NCBI GenBank assembly: GCA_023511655.1
Contig: JAIMBB010000006.1
Location: 1-52,022 of the forward strand
From: Anaerolineae bacterium
Lineage (GTDB): Bacteria > Chloroflexota > Anaerolineae > J036 > Brachytrichaceae
Reading direction: 5' to 3'
DNA: 52,022 bases
Shown here: positions 42,754 through 51,914 of the stretch, in pieces
How the letters are laid out: each line of letters opens with the position of its first letter
Position numbering within the stretch: position 1 is the first letter of the stretch
Position numbers and translations under genes: made by a program
The notes under the pieces: model-generated
Seen by the model: only the letters and a program-made list of their open reading frames with translations
Told to the model about the DNA's origin: nothing
The model's database searches: none

Positions 42754-42786
42754 AAGCCCTGGGGTTCTCCACAAACCTCAGGGCTT
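42754..42786 (+). other. 13-bp hairpin between binding protein and kinase genes
   Basis: AAGCCCTG plus GGGTT pair with AACCT plus CAGGGCTT (one G-U pair) around CTCCACA. It lies 22 bp after the binding-protein stop and 14 bp before the kinase. It has no U-tract, so mRNA 3'-end stabilisation or partial attenuation is more likely than full termination. Confidence 0.6.
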
Positions 42787-42800
42787 CCGGCGAACGAACC

Positions 42801-44330
42801 ATGTCGAACGCATTCGTCATTGGCGTAGACAGCAGCACCACCTCGTGCAAGGCCATTGCCTGGGACAGACAGGGCCGCGCCCTGGCCGAAGGGCGCGCTT
42901 CATTTCAACTCAGCTCGCCCCAAATCGGCTGGTACGAACAAGACGCCGAGAGCTGGTGGGCCGGCCTGGCGCAGGCCTTGCGCGACTTGGGTGCCCAGAT
43001 TGACCTGGCCCGTGCCGAAGCGATGTGCATCACCCACCAGCGCGAGACCTTCGTTCCGGTGGATCGCGCCGGCCGCCCCTTGCGCAACGCCATCACCTGG
43101 ATGGACGAGCGCAGCCGCCCTCAACTCACCGAGGTCGAAAGGCGCATCGGCAAAGAGCGCCTGCACCACATCAGCGGCAAGCCGCTATCGGTCACCATCT
43201 CGATGACCAAGATGCTGTGGCTGCGCCAGCACGAGCCAGACATACTGCAACGCGCGCACAAAATCCTGGACGTGCACGCCTTTCTGGTGCATCGCCTGAC
43301 CGGCTGCTACCGCACCAGCCCGGCCTGCGCCGATCCGACCGGCCTGATTGACATGCAGGCCGGCACCTGGTCTCAAGCGGTGCTCGACGCTTGCGGCCTG
43401 CGCGAGGATCAGCTATGCGAGCTGGTGCCGGTTGGCGGCGAGATCGGCCGCGTGAGCGCCGAAGCGGCTTCGGCCACCGGCCTGCCGGCCGGGTTGCCCC
43501 TGATCGCCGGGTTGGGCGATGGCCAATCGGCCGGCCTGGGCGCCAACATCACCACGCCCAACCGCGCCTACCTGAACCTCGGCACGTGCATCATCGGCGG
43601 GTTTTTCAGCCCAACCTATCTGTGCAACCTGGCCTTCCGCACCATGAGCGCGCCGTTGCCCGGCGCCTACTTCCTGGAGCACGCGCTGAAGGGCGGCGTG
43701 TTCACCATCAGTTGGTTCGTGGAAAGGTTCGCCTTTGATCTGCGCAGCCTGAACCTGCCGCTGGTGGCCGAGGAGGTGCTGGAAGCGGCTGCGGCCAAGC
43801 TGCCGCCCGGCAGCGACGGCCTGATGCTGGTGCCATACTGGAACAACGTGATGAACCCATACTGGGACCCGGCCGCCACCGGCATCACAGTTGGCTGGAC
43901 TGGCGCACACGGCCGCGAACATTTCTACCGCGCCATCATGGAGGGCATCGCCTATGAGCAGCGGCTGGCCGGCGACGCGGTGATGAAAGCCACCGGCGTC
44001 CGCCTGGACGAATACATCACCATGGGCGGCGGCAGCAAGAGCAACCTGTGGTGTCAGATCATGGCCGACATCACCCAGGTGCCCGTGGTGCGCTCGACCA
44101 CGTCCGAAGCCACCTGCCTGGGCGCGGGCATCCTGGCCGCGGCAGCGGCGGGATGGTATGCCGATATTCCCAGCGCGGCAGCCGCAATGACGAGCACCGG
44201 CCGGCGCTTCGATCCGCGCCCGGAAATCGCCGAGCGTTACGATCGGCTCTATGGCGAGGTATACGTGCATCTCTTCCCCGCCATCCAGCCCTATATAGAC
44301 CGACTGACCGAACTCACACGCGACGAGTGA
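42801..44330 (+). CDS. FGGY family carbohydrate kinase
   Basis: The 509-residue kinase has the FGGY/xylulokinase layout: phosphate-1 motif VIGVDSSTTSCKAIAWD near 6-22, RNAITWMDERSRPQ near 93, the catalytic Asp in LIAGLGDGQSAGLG near 235-248, and the C-terminal MGGGSKSNLWCQIMADI. All look intact. FGGY kinases act on pentuloses, polyols such as erythritol or glycerol, and sugar acids. It is clearly different in sequence from the xylulokinase 2.5 kb downstream, so the locus has two kinases for different substrates or steps. The start at 42801 has no clear Shine-Dalgarno. Confidence 0.92.
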   Translation: MSNAFVIGVDSSTTSCKAIAWDRQGRALAEGRASFQLSSPQIGWYEQDAESWWAGLAQALRDLGAQIDLARAEAMCITHQRETFVPVDRAGRPLRNAITWMDERSRPQLTEVERRIGKERLHHISGKPLSVTISMTKMLWLRQHEPDILQRAHKILDVHAFLVHRLTGCYRTSPACADPTGLIDMQAGTWSQAVLDACGLREDQLCELVPVGGEIGRVSAEAASATGLPAGLPLIAGLGDGQSAGLGANITTPNRAYLNLGTCIIGGFFSPTYLCNLAFRTMSAPLPGAYFLEHALKGGVFTISWFVERFAFDLRSLNLPLVAEEVLEAAAAKLPPGSDGLMLVPYWNNVMNPYWDPAATGITVGWTGAHGREHFYRAIMEGIAYEQRLAGDAVMKATGVRLDEYITMGGGSKSNLWCQIMADITQVPVVRSTTSEATCLGAGILAAAAAGWYADIPSAAAAMTSTGRRFDPRPEIAERYDRLYGEVYVHLFPAIQPYIDRLTELTRDE

Positions 44331-44337
44331 GACGCGC

Positions 44338-44730
44338 ATGGGAACCATTCACCGCCAACTGAACCCCGCCGGCACGTGGGACTACGCCACGGTCAAGGCG
44401 CACCTGTACGAGGGCGGCGCTGCGCCCGGCGCTGTGCGCCGCATCTTGATCGGGCGCGACGAGGGTGCCCAGGACTTCATCATCCGCTACTTCACCATCC
44501 CTCCGGGCGGGCATTCGTCCTACGAGAGTCATCCGCACCCCCATGGGGTGATCATCGTACAGGGCGGTGGGCAGGTGTTGCTCGGCGACACCTGGCATCC
44601 CGTCGGCGTGGGCGACGCGGTGTTCATCGCGCCGAACGAAATTCACCAGTTCAAAGCGCCGCCCGATCAGCCGCTGGGCTTCATCTGCGTCATCCCGCCC
44701 AAGGAGAAATACGCTCCGCCGCAGCCATGA
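44338..44730 (+). CDS. Cupin domain protein in the sugar operon
   Basis: The 130-residue cupin has motif 1 PGGHSSYESHPHPHGVIIVQG and motif 2 FIAPNEIHQFKAP (shown as GGHSSYESHPHPHGVIIV then FIAPNEIHQF), supplying His ligands for a metal. It may be a sugar or hydroxy-acid isomerase, or an accessory binding protein. It starts 7 bp after the FGGY kinase stop. Its TGA overlaps the next gene's ATG (ATGA), so it is translated with the alcohol dehydrogenase. The pairing suggests related chemistry. Confidence 0.88.
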   Translation: MGTIHRQLNPAGTWDYATVKAHLYEGGAAPGAVRRILIGRDEGAQDFIIRYFTIPPGGHSSYESHPHPHGVIIVQGGGQVLLGDTWHPVGVGDAVFIAPNEIHQFKAPPDQPLGFICVIPPKEKYAPPQP

Positions 44731-45770
44731 AGTATTTGCTCTGCACGGCCGACGACACGGTAGCGTGTTTTGAAGCCGACCCACCCGCGCCGGCGCCGGG
44801 AGAGATCATCGCGCGCATGACCGCCTGCGGCGTGTGCGGCACCGATGCGCTGAAAGTCTATAACCCGGGCTACGCCAAGCCGCAGAAACTGGGGCATGAG
44901 TGCGTGGGGATCGTGGCCGACATCGGCGCCGGCGTGCATGGGTTGCGGGTTGGCCAGCGCATCGCCTTCGCTCATCACGTGCCCGATCCCGACTCGCACT
45001 ACTCACGCCGGGGCAGCGAGACGATGGATCCACAGTTCAAGCGCACCAACATCGAGCCAGGGGGCTTCAGCGAGTTCATCCGCCTTTCGCCGCTACACGT
45101 CCGGCATACCGTTGTGCCGATCCCGGATCACGTGCCCGACCTGCGCGCCGTCTTCATGGAGCCGCTGGCGTGTTGTCTGCGCGCGCTGGATCGGGCGCCG
45201 GTGGCCGCCGATGATACGGTCTTGATCGTCGGCGTGGGCGCCATCGGCATCCTGTTCTTGCCGCTGCTTCGGTCGTTGGGCGCGCGCGTCATCGCCTGCG
45301 ATGTGCGCGCCGAGCGCCTGGAGCTGGCCGGCGACTGGGGCGCGACCGACGCCACCCCGGCCGACCAGGACGTGGCCGCGCTGTGCCGGGCGCATTCCGC
45401 AGGCCGCGGCGCCGACCTGGTTATCGTGACCGCCCTCAACCAAGCGACCTTTGAGCTGGCGCTGCGTTCGGCGCGCGATGGCGGCACAGTGCTATTGTTC
45501 GGCGGCAAGCCCGGCACCCGGCTAAGCTGGGATTTCTGGCCAGCCTTCCTGCGCGAGATCAACCTGATCACCAGCTACTCGGCTACGCCGGCCGGCCTGC
45601 GCCGGGCCATGCAGTTCATCGCCGAACACAACCCGCCGCTGGAGGCGCTGATCAGCCACGCATTGCCGCTGGAGGCTGCCCAAGAGGGATTCAGGCTCGT
45701 CCATGAGGGGCGCGCTTCCAAAGTGGTGATAACTACGAACCCATCCCTCATCTCTACCAAGCGACCATGA
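44727..45770 (+). CDS. Zinc alcohol dehydrogenase lacking the structural zinc site
   Basis: The 347-residue medium-chain dehydrogenase has catalytic-zinc ligands in GVCGTD and KLGHECVG and the NAD motif VGVGAIGILFLPLLRSLG near 166-183. The loop that normally carries four structural-zinc cysteines instead reads with His, Asp and Arg (HHVPDPDSHYSRRGSE), so that zinc is absent. It lies in a chain of ATGA overlaps: the cupin stop before it and the glycerol-3-phosphate-dehydrogenase-like start after it. It probably oxidises a polyol or secondary alcohol whose product feeds the downstream enzyme. Confidence 0.9.
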   Translation: MKYLLCTADDTVACFEADPPAPAPGEIIARMTACGVCGTDALKVYNPGYAKPQKLGHECVGIVADIGAGVHGLRVGQRIAFAHHVPDPDSHYSRRGSETMDPQFKRTNIEPGGFSEFIRLSPLHVRHTVVPIPDHVPDLRAVFMEPLACCLRALDRAPVAADDTVLIVGVGAIGILFLPLLRSLGARVIACDVRAERLELAGDWGATDATPADQDVAALCRAHSAGRGADLVIVTALNQATFELALRSARDGGTVLLFGGKPGTRLSWDFWPAFLREINLITSYSATPAGLRRAMQFIAEHNPPLEALISHALPLEAAQEGFRLVHEGRASKVVITTNPSLISTKRP

Positions 45771-46816
45771 AAATCGTTGTGCTGGGCGCCGGCGTGATGG
45801 GCACTGCCTTCACCATGCCGATCGCCGATAACGGCCACGAGGTGCACCTGGTGGGCACGCACCTCGATGGCGACATCATCGAGGAGATTCACGAAACCGG
45901 CGTGCACCCACGCCTGAGGTCGCGCGTGTCCGACCGCGTGACACCCCACCCCATCGCCGGCCTGGGGGAGGCCATTCGCGGCGCCGATCTGGTGGTGCTG
46001 GGCGTGAACTCGCATGGCGTGGCTTGGGCGGCGGACGTGCTCGGCCCGTTGCTGCCGCCGCACGTGCCGGTCGTCATGTTGACCAAGGGGTTGCATGGCG
46101 ATGGCAGCGCGTTGCGCGTCCTGCCGGAGTTCTTTGGCTCGCGCCTGCCGGGCGGGCAGGCAATCAACGTGATGGCCATCGGTGGGCCGTGCATCGCCGG
46201 CGAGCTGGCCGCCCGCCGGCACAGCAGTGTGGTGCTCAGCGGGCGCGATCCGGTTGCGCTGCGCACGCTGGCCCAGGCGCTGCGCGGTCCTTACTATCAC
46301 GTGTGGACCAGCACCGACCTGACGGGCGTCGAGGTGTGCGTGGCGCTGAAGAACCTCTACGCGCTGGCGGTTGGGCTGGTGATCGGCCTGCTGGAGCAGG
46401 AGGGCATCGCCAGCAACGGCGCGCACATGCACAACCTGGCGGCTGCCATCTTCGCCCAGGGGCTCTACGAGACGGCCTACCTGGTTCGGCTGATGGGCGG
46501 GCGGGTCGAATCGGTCTACACCCTGCCTGGCGCAGGCGACTTATATGTGACGTGCCAGGGCGGGCGCAACAGTCGCATGGGCCGGCTGTTGGGGCTGGGC
46601 ATGCCCTACGCGCGCGCCAAAGCCGAGCACATGCCCAACGAATCGGTCGAGGGCGCCATGCTGGCCGAAGCCATCGGCGACACCGTCCACGCCATGATAC
46701 GCACCGGCGCGCTGGACGCCGGCCGGCTCCCGCTCATGCTGAGGGTGATTGACATCGTTTGCAACGGCGCGCCGGTGGATATACCCTGGGAGGCATTCTT
46801 TCGCGACACGGAGTGA
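45767..46816 (+). CDS. NAD(P)-dependent glycerol-3-phosphate dehydrogenase-like protein
   Basis: The 349-residue protein has GpsA organisation: Rossmann motif VVLGAGVMGTAFTMPIADNG near 4-23, TKGLHGDG near 105, the active-site Lys in ALKNLYALAVG near 197-207, and PGAGDLYVTC with GRNSRMGRL near 250-265. GpsA interconverts glycerol-3-phosphate and dihydroxyacetone phosphate. In this operon, with kinases and an alcohol dehydrogenase, it more likely acts catabolically on a polyol phosphate. That is inference. It overlaps the dehydrogenase by 4 bp, and xylB follows after 6 bp. Confidence 0.88.
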   Translation: MKIVVLGAGVMGTAFTMPIADNGHEVHLVGTHLDGDIIEEIHETGVHPRLRSRVSDRVTPHPIAGLGEAIRGADLVVLGVNSHGVAWAADVLGPLLPPHVPVVMLTKGLHGDGSALRVLPEFFGSRLPGGQAINVMAIGGPCIAGELAARRHSSVVLSGRDPVALRTLAQALRGPYYHVWTSTDLTGVEVCVALKNLYALAVGLVIGLLEQEGIASNGAHMHNLAAAIFAQGLYETAYLVRLMGGRVESVYTLPGAGDLYVTCQGGRNSRMGRLLGLGMPYARAKAEHMPNESVEGAMLAEAIGDTVHAMIRTGALDAGRLPLMLRVIDIVCNGAPVDIPWEAFFRDTE

Positions 46817-46822
46817 CACACC

Positions 46823-48352
46823 ATGACGTTGCTTGGCATTGACCTCGGCACAACCGCCGTCAAAGCATTGTTGATCAATGAGGCCGGCGAAACGCTGGCC
46901 AGCGCCACCGTCGAGTACCCGCTCAGCACGCCCAGGCCGCTGTGGAGCGAGCAAGACCCGGCGGATTGGTGGCGCGGCACCATCGAAGCGATCCGCCAGG
47001 TGTTGACCAAAGCCGGCGCCTCCGGCGCCGACGTGCGCGGCATCGGCCTGAGCGGCCAGATGCACGGGTTGACGCTGCTGGATCGCGCCGGCAACGTGTT
47101 GCGCCCGGCGATCCTGTGGAACGACCAGCGCACCGCTGCTCAATGCGAGGAGATGATGCGGCGCGCCGGCAGCCCGGCCCGCATGCGCGAGCTGATCGCT
47201 AACATCCCTAACCCCAGCTACACCGCGCCAAAGATCCTGTGGGTGCGCGAAAACGAGCCGCACACCTACGAGCGCATCGCGCACATCTTGCTGCCCAAGG
47301 ACTACATCCGCTACAAGCTGAGTGGGGAGTTCGCCACCGAGGTGGGCGACGCCACCGGCATGGCGCTATTGGACGTGCGCCGGCGAACCTGGTCGGACGA
47401 GATGCTGGGCCTGCTAGACATCCCGCGCGAGTGGCTGCCGCTGTGCGCCGAGTCGCACGTGCCCACGGCGCGCGTCAGCCAGGCCGCGGCGCAAGAGACC
47501 GGCCTGGCCGCCGGCACGCCCATCGTCGGCGGCAGCGGCGATCAACCGGCCGCAGCCGTGGGCCTGGGCTCGGTGCGCGAGGGCATCGTCAACGTTACGC
47601 TGGGCACATCCGGCGTGGTGTTCGCTTCCATCGAGCACTATCCGCCGATGCGCGATACAGCCATCGAGGTGTTCTGCCACGCTGTGCCCGAGACGTGGTT
47701 CTTCATGGGAGTGATGCTCTCCGCCGGCGGCAGCCTGCGCTGGCACCGCGACGTGGTCGCTAGCGGACACCCCAATCTGGTATCCACTGCTGGCAACAAC
47801 GACGCCTACGATGTTTTGCTGGCCGACGCCGCGACGATCCCCATCGGCGCGGAGGGCCTGGCGTTCTTGCCCTACCTCACCGGCGAGCGCACGCCGCATC
47901 GCGACCCGCTCGCCCGCGGCGCGTTCGTCGGCCTCACCCTGCGCCATACGCAAGCACACCTGGCCCGCGCCGTGGTGGAGGGCATCAGCTTCGGCCTGCG
48001 CGATTCGATCGAGCTGATGCGCGAGCTGGGGCTGCACGTGAACGAAGTGCGCGCGGCCGGCGGCGGCGCGCGCAGCGCCATCTGGCGACAGATGCTGGCC
48101 GACATCTTCGAGGCCGACATTGCGCTGGTGAATTCGACCGAGGGCGGGGCGTTCGGCGTGGCCCTGCTGGCCGGCGTGGGCATCGGCTTGTGGCGCGACA
48201 CGCGCGAAGCGTGCGACGCCGTCATCCGCGTCACCGCGCGCACATCCCCCAGCAGCGACCCGGCCGTGCGCCGGCAATACGCCGAAGCCTATGCCCGCTT
48301 CCGCGACCTCTACCCGGCGCTCAAGCCCACCTTCGCCAGGTTGGGAAAATGA
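46823..48352 (+). CDS. xylB: Xylulokinase
   Basis: The 509-residue FGGY kinase matches XylB: LGIDLGTTAVKALLI at the start, the xylulokinase-specific LSGQMHGLTLLD near 74-85, LWNDQRT near 101, catalytic Asp in GGSGDQPAAAVGLG near 234-247, LPYLTGERTPHRDP near 352 and AGGGARSAIWRQMLAD near 411. It phosphorylates D-xylulose or a close ketose. A GGAG lies before the ATG, and the gene follows the GpsA-like gene by 6 bp. It is the last enzyme gene before the second ABC transporter. Confidence 0.93.
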   Translation: MTLLGIDLGTTAVKALLINEAGETLASATVEYPLSTPRPLWSEQDPADWWRGTIEAIRQVLTKAGASGADVRGIGLSGQMHGLTLLDRAGNVLRPAILWNDQRTAAQCEEMMRRAGSPARMRELIANIPNPSYTAPKILWVRENEPHTYERIAHILLPKDYIRYKLSGEFATEVGDATGMALLDVRRRTWSDEMLGLLDIPREWLPLCAESHVPTARVSQAAAQETGLAAGTPIVGGSGDQPAAAVGLGSVREGIVNVTLGTSGVVFASIEHYPPMRDTAIEVFCHAVPETWFFMGVMLSAGGSLRWHRDVVASGHPNLVSTAGNNDAYDVLLADAATIPIGAEGLAFLPYLTGERTPHRDPLARGAFVGLTLRHTQAHLARAVVEGISFGLRDSIELMRELGLHVNEVRAAGGGARSAIWRQMLADIFEADIALVNSTEGGAFGVALLAGVGIGLWRDTREACDAVIRVTARTSPSSDPAVRRQYAEAYARFRDLYPALKPTFARLGK

Positions 48353-48356
48353 ACAT

Positions 48357-48384
48357 TTGCTAATTGCGGCGGTTGTGCTAAAAA
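48357..48384 (+). promoter_or_regulatory. Possible internal promoter before the second transporter
   Basis: TTGCTA (48357-48362) and TAAAAA (48379-48384) are spaced 16 nt apart. The 108-bp gap after xylB is the longest before the second transporter and is AT-richer than its surroundings. Match quality is low. Confidence 0.3.
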
Positions 48385-48460
48385 CGTTCTTAGTCAGCTC
48401 TTCATGGGCTCGAAATCGTTTGACCACTCGATACAACCGATACAAAAGGAGAAACGGACT

Positions 48461-49846
48461 ATGACCAGGAAGTTAGGTTTACTTTCGCTCGGTCTCGCCG
48501 CCGCTCTGATAGCGGGGTGTGCCGCACCTGCTGCTCCCGCAGCGCCAGCAGCGCCTGCCGCTCCCGCCGAACAAGCGCCCGCAGCTCCGGCCGCGCCGGC
48601 CGGCGTGTCGGAACTCACCATCTGGTGGGCGGAATGGGACCCGGCCAACTACCTGCAGGAGCTGGCCAACGACTACGCCAAGGAGAAGGGCATCAAGGTC
48701 AACGTCGTTCAGGAACCCTGGGGCACCTACTACAACAAGGTGACCGCCGAATGGGCGGCCAAGGGCACCGGCTACGACATGGTCGTCGGCGACAGCCAGT
48801 GGCTGGGCCAGGCCGCGACTCAGGGCCACTACCTCGACCTGACCGACTTCATGAAGGAGAAAGGGCTGGACAAGACGGTCACGCCGGCCACCCTGCTCTA
48901 CTACGGCACCTACGACGGCAAGTATTGGGCCTTCCCCACCGAGGGCGACGCGCTGGGCTGGGCGTATCGCAAGGACCTGTTCGAGGATCCGGCGGAGAAA
49001 GAAGCCTTCAAGGCCAAGTATGGCTATGACCTGGACGTGCCGAAGGACCTGTTGCAGTTGCGCGACATCGCCGAGTTCTTCACCCGGCCAGACAAGAACC
49101 TGTACGGCATCGCGATCTACACCCAGAAGGACTACGACGCGATCACCATGGGCGCCCAGAACTTCATCTTCAACTTCGGCGCCGATTGGAAGAACGACAA
49201 GTTCGAAGTCGAGGGCGTGTTGAACACCGAGGACGCGGCCAAGTCCCTGGAGCTGTACCGCGAGCTATACACCAAGTTCATGCCCCCCGGCCTGAGCAAC
49301 GCCTTCTTCCAGGAGATGAACGACGCCTTCATCAGCGGCCAGGCGGTGATGATCACCAACTACTTCGCTTTCTTCCCCGCGCTGGTGAACGCGCAGACCA
49401 ACCCGAACTTCTACGACAAGGTCGGGTTCTTCTCCACGCCGGCCGGCCCAGGCGGCGCGCAATTCGCCTCGCTCGGCGGCCAGGGCATCAGCGTGAACGC
49501 CTACATCAGCCCGGAGCGTCAGCAGGCGGCCAAGGACTTCATCGAATGGTTCGCCAGCAAACCGGCGCAGGAGAAGTGGGCAGCCCTGGGCGGCTACACC
49601 TGCAACATCGAAGTGCTGAACTCCGACACGTTCAAGAAGGCCACGCCCTACAACCCGGCCTTCGCCGAAACGATGAACTTCGTCAAGGACTTCTGGAACA
49701 TTCCGGAGTTCGGCGACTTGCTCGTGGTGTCGCAGCGCGAACTGAGCAAGTACATCGTCGAAGGTAAGGGCACAGCCAAGGAAGCGCTCGACAACATCGC
49801 GCGCGAACACACCGAGATCCTCAAGAAGGCCGGCTACCTCAAGTAG
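48461..49846 (+). CDS. CUT1 substrate-binding lipoprotein (second transporter)
   Basis: The 461-residue precursor has a Sec signal peptide with lipobox LIAGC near 16-20, then a striking Ala/Pro-rich linker of about 27 residues before the family 1 binding fold (ELTIWWAEWDPANYLQEL near 50). YDMVVGDSQWLGQA and the FPTEGDALGWAYRKDLFED hinge region are typical of sugar-binding proteins. AAGGAG lies 10 nt upstream. Its export route (Sec) differs from that of the first binding protein in the locus (Tat-like). A 15-bp hairpin follows the stop. Confidence 0.92.
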   Translation: MTRKLGLLSLGLAAALIAGCAAPAAPAAPAAPAAPAEQAPAAPAAPAGVSELTIWWAEWDPANYLQELANDYAKEKGIKVNVVQEPWGTYYNKVTAEWAAKGTGYDMVVGDSQWLGQAATQGHYLDLTDFMKEKGLDKTVTPATLLYYGTYDGKYWAFPTEGDALGWAYRKDLFEDPAEKEAFKAKYGYDLDVPKDLLQLRDIAEFFTRPDKNLYGIAIYTQKDYDAITMGAQNFIFNFGADWKNDKFEVEGVLNTEDAAKSLELYRELYTKFMPPGLSNAFFQEMNDAFISGQAVMITNYFAFFPALVNAQTNPNFYDKVGFFSTPAGPGGAQFASLGGQGISVNAYISPERQQAAKDFIEWFASKPAQEKWAALGGYTCNIEVLNSDTFKKATPYNPAFAETMNFVKDFWNIPEFGDLLVVSQRELSKYIVEGKGTAKEALDNIAREHTEILKKAGYLK

Positions 49847-49870
49847 CGCCGGCGAGAGATTGCCTTTTGC

Positions 49871-49908
49871 GAGAAACCAGGTTCCCCTTAGGTGGAACCT
49901 GGTTTCTC
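49871..49908 (+). repeat. Perfect 15-bp palindromic hairpin after the binding protein
   Basis: GAGAAACCAGGTTCC (49871-49885) and GGAACCTGGTTTCTC (49894-49908) are exact arms around 8 nt. It lies 24 bp after the binding-protein stop and 8 bp before the permease start. It looks like a dispersed REP-like palindrome and may stabilise the upstream mRNA. Confidence 0.75.
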
Positions 49909-49916
49909 CTCACGAT

Positions 49917-50837
49917 ATGCAACTGACCCAGGCTCGAATTGCACGTCCGCAGCGCCGTCGTTCGCTGACCGACGTCCAGATCCAGGTGCTGTTCATCGCA
50001 CCGACGATCATCTTGCTCGTGCTGTGGAACATCTTCCCGCTGTTCTACAGCCTGTATCTCAGCTTCACCGAATTCTCGGTGATCAAACCCGATGTCCCCC
50101 CGGCGTGGATCGGGTTGCAAAACTACAACAAACTGCTCAACGACCCGCGCATCTGGCAGTATTTCGCGCTGACCGGCCGCTACGTGGTGACTTCGGTTGC
50201 GCTGCAGGCCATCGTCGGCTTCGGCCTGGCGATGTTCTTGCGCGAACGGTTCAAGGGCAACGGCCTGATCACCACCCTCATCCTGATCCCGATCATGATG
50301 TCGCCGGTGGTCATCGGGCTGTTCTGGAAGCTGATCTACAACCCGGCCTTCGGCATCTTCAACTACCTGATCGGCTACAGCGTGCCGAATTCCGGCCCGG
50401 ACTGGCTGGGCGAAGCCAGCCGCGCCTTGTGGGCGGTGATCATCGTGGATGTGTGGATGTGGAGCCCGTTCGTCATGCTATTGTGCCTGTCCGGGCTGAA
50501 AGCCATCCCCGACTATTTGTATGAGGCCGCGGCGATTGACCGCGCCAGCCCATGGTTTCAGTTCTGGCGCATCACACTGCCGCAAGTCGCGCCGCTGTTG
50601 CTGATCGCGATCTTGTTCCGAACCATCGAGGCCTTCAAAACCTTCGACCTGGTCATGGGGTTGACGGGTGGCGGGCCGGGCGACGCCACCGAGCTGATCG
50701 CCGTGCACCTGTATCGTGCCGCCTTCACACGCTTCACCACCGGCGAATCCAGCGCCCTGGCCTACATCATCCTCGTCATCGTCATCGCCGTCAGCAACCT
50801 GTACGTTCGCTCGCTGAATCGCATCCGGGGAGAATGA
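49917..50837 (+). CDS. CUT1 sugar ABC permease (MalF/UgpA type, second transporter)
   Basis: The 306-residue permease has a basic N-terminus (RRRSLTDVQIQ), six hydrophobic helices starting with VLFIAPTIILLVLWNIFPLF, and the EAA loop YLYEAAAIDRASPWFQFWRI near 202-221. The start at 49917 was chosen because upstream in-frame codons lie inside the hairpin. It has no strong Shine-Dalgarno. The downstream permease begins 90 bp later. Confidence 0.9.
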   Translation: MQLTQARIARPQRRRSLTDVQIQVLFIAPTIILLVLWNIFPLFYSLYLSFTEFSVIKPDVPPAWIGLQNYNKLLNDPRIWQYFALTGRYVVTSVALQAIVGFGLAMFLRERFKGNGLITTLILIPIMMSPVVIGLFWKLIYNPAFGIFNYLIGYSVPNSGPDWLGEASRALWAVIIVDVWMWSPFVMLLCLSGLKAIPDYLYEAAAIDRASPWFQFWRITLPQVAPLLLIAILFRTIEAFKTFDLVMGLTGGGPGDATELIAVHLYRAAFTRFTTGESSALAYIILVIVIAVSNLYVRSLNRIRGE

Positions 50838-50927
50838 GCCATCATCGCCTATCCTCCCCACCCATGCCGGCGGCCGGCTGCCTGAGCGACCGGCAACTGG
50901 CTACCTGATGATTAACAACCGAAAGCT

Positions 50928-51914
50928 ATGGCCATTTCGACAACCAGCGCTCAGATCAATTACGCCACGCGCGTGGACAAGGTGGGCACGCGCTACCAGA
51001 TTGCGCGCGCCCTGCGCATCGCCGTCATCCTGTTCTACGCCGTGGTCAGCCTGATCCCGGTGTTCTGGATGGTGACCGCTGCCTTCAAGTCGCGCCCCGA
51101 CGTGGTCGCCATCCCTCCCAAGGTGATCTTCGAACCGACCATCGAGGGCTTCATCAGCCTGCTGACCAAACGGGTGCTGCTGCCGCCCGGCATGGCCGAA
51201 GAATACAAGCAGCGCACCGACCTGAACTTCGCCGAGCGCATCATGGCCGAGCGCGGCCAGCGCATCACCGGCCCGAGCCAGTATGGCCAGCGCCTTTTGA
51301 ACTCGGTCATCGTCGCCAGCGCTTCGACCGTGCTGTCGGTGTTGTTGGGCGTGCTGGCGGCGTATGCGTTCAGCCGGTTCAACGTGCCGGGCAAGGGCGA
51401 CCTGCTCTTCTTCATCCTGAGCACGCGCATGCTGCCGCCGGTGGTCGTCACCATCCCCATCTTCCTGATGTATCAGCAGCTCCGGCTCTACGACACGCAC
51501 CTGGGCCTGATTCTGCTCTACACGGTGTTCAACCTCTCGTTCGCCGTGTGGTTGCTCAAAGGCTTCATTGACGAGATCCCGAGGGAATACGAGGAAGCGG
51601 CGCTGGTGGATGGCTACAGCCGCCTGCAAGCGTTTCGCAAGGTGGTGCTGCCGCAGGCCATCACCGGCATCGCCGCCACGTTCGTCTTCTGCCTGATCTT
51701 CGCCTGGAACGAGTATGCCTTTGCGCTGATGCTGACGAGCGAGCGCGCCCGCACGGCGCCGCCCAGCATCCCGACCGTGCTCGGCACCGGCGGCATCGAG
51801 TGGTCGGCCATCGCCGCCGGCACCCTCGGCTTCCTCATCCCGGTCATCATCGTCACATTCGCCCTGCGCGACTATCTGCTGCGCGGCGTGACGTTCGGAG
51901 CGTTGCGGAAGTAA
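50928..51914 (+). CDS. CUT1 sugar ABC permease (MalG type) with long periplasmic loop
   Basis: The 328-residue permease has six helices and the EAA loop EYEEAALVDGYSRLQAFRKV near 221-240. Between helix 1 (about 32-52) and helix 2 (starting near 125) is a loop of about 70 residues rich in charged residues (KRVLLPPGMAEEYKQRTDLN), longer than in typical MalG proteins. The 90-bp gap before it holds no clear signal, and no Shine-Dalgarno is obvious. An ATPase gene begins 77 bp downstream. Confidence 0.9.
   Translation: MAISTTSAQINYATRVDKVGTRYQIARALRIAVILFYAVVSLIPVFWMVTAAFKSRPDVVAIPPKVIFEPTIEGFISLLTKRVLLPPGMAEEYKQRTDLNFAERIMAERGQRITGPSQYGQRLLNSVIVASASTVLSVLLGVLAAYAFSRFNVPGKGDLLFFILSTRMLPPVVVTIPIFLMYQQLRLYDTHLGLILLYTVFNLSFAVWLLKGFIDEIPREYEEAALVDGYSRLQAFRKVVLPQAITGIAATFVFCLIFAWNEYAFALMLTSERARTAPPSIPTVLGTGGIEWSAIAAGTLGFLIPVIIVTFALRDYLLRGVTFGALRK

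Noticed and set aside
48419-48446. TTGACC and TACAAA as a promoter for the second binding protein
   Set aside because: Transcription would begin inside or after the Shine-Dalgarno sequence, which the gene clearly uses.
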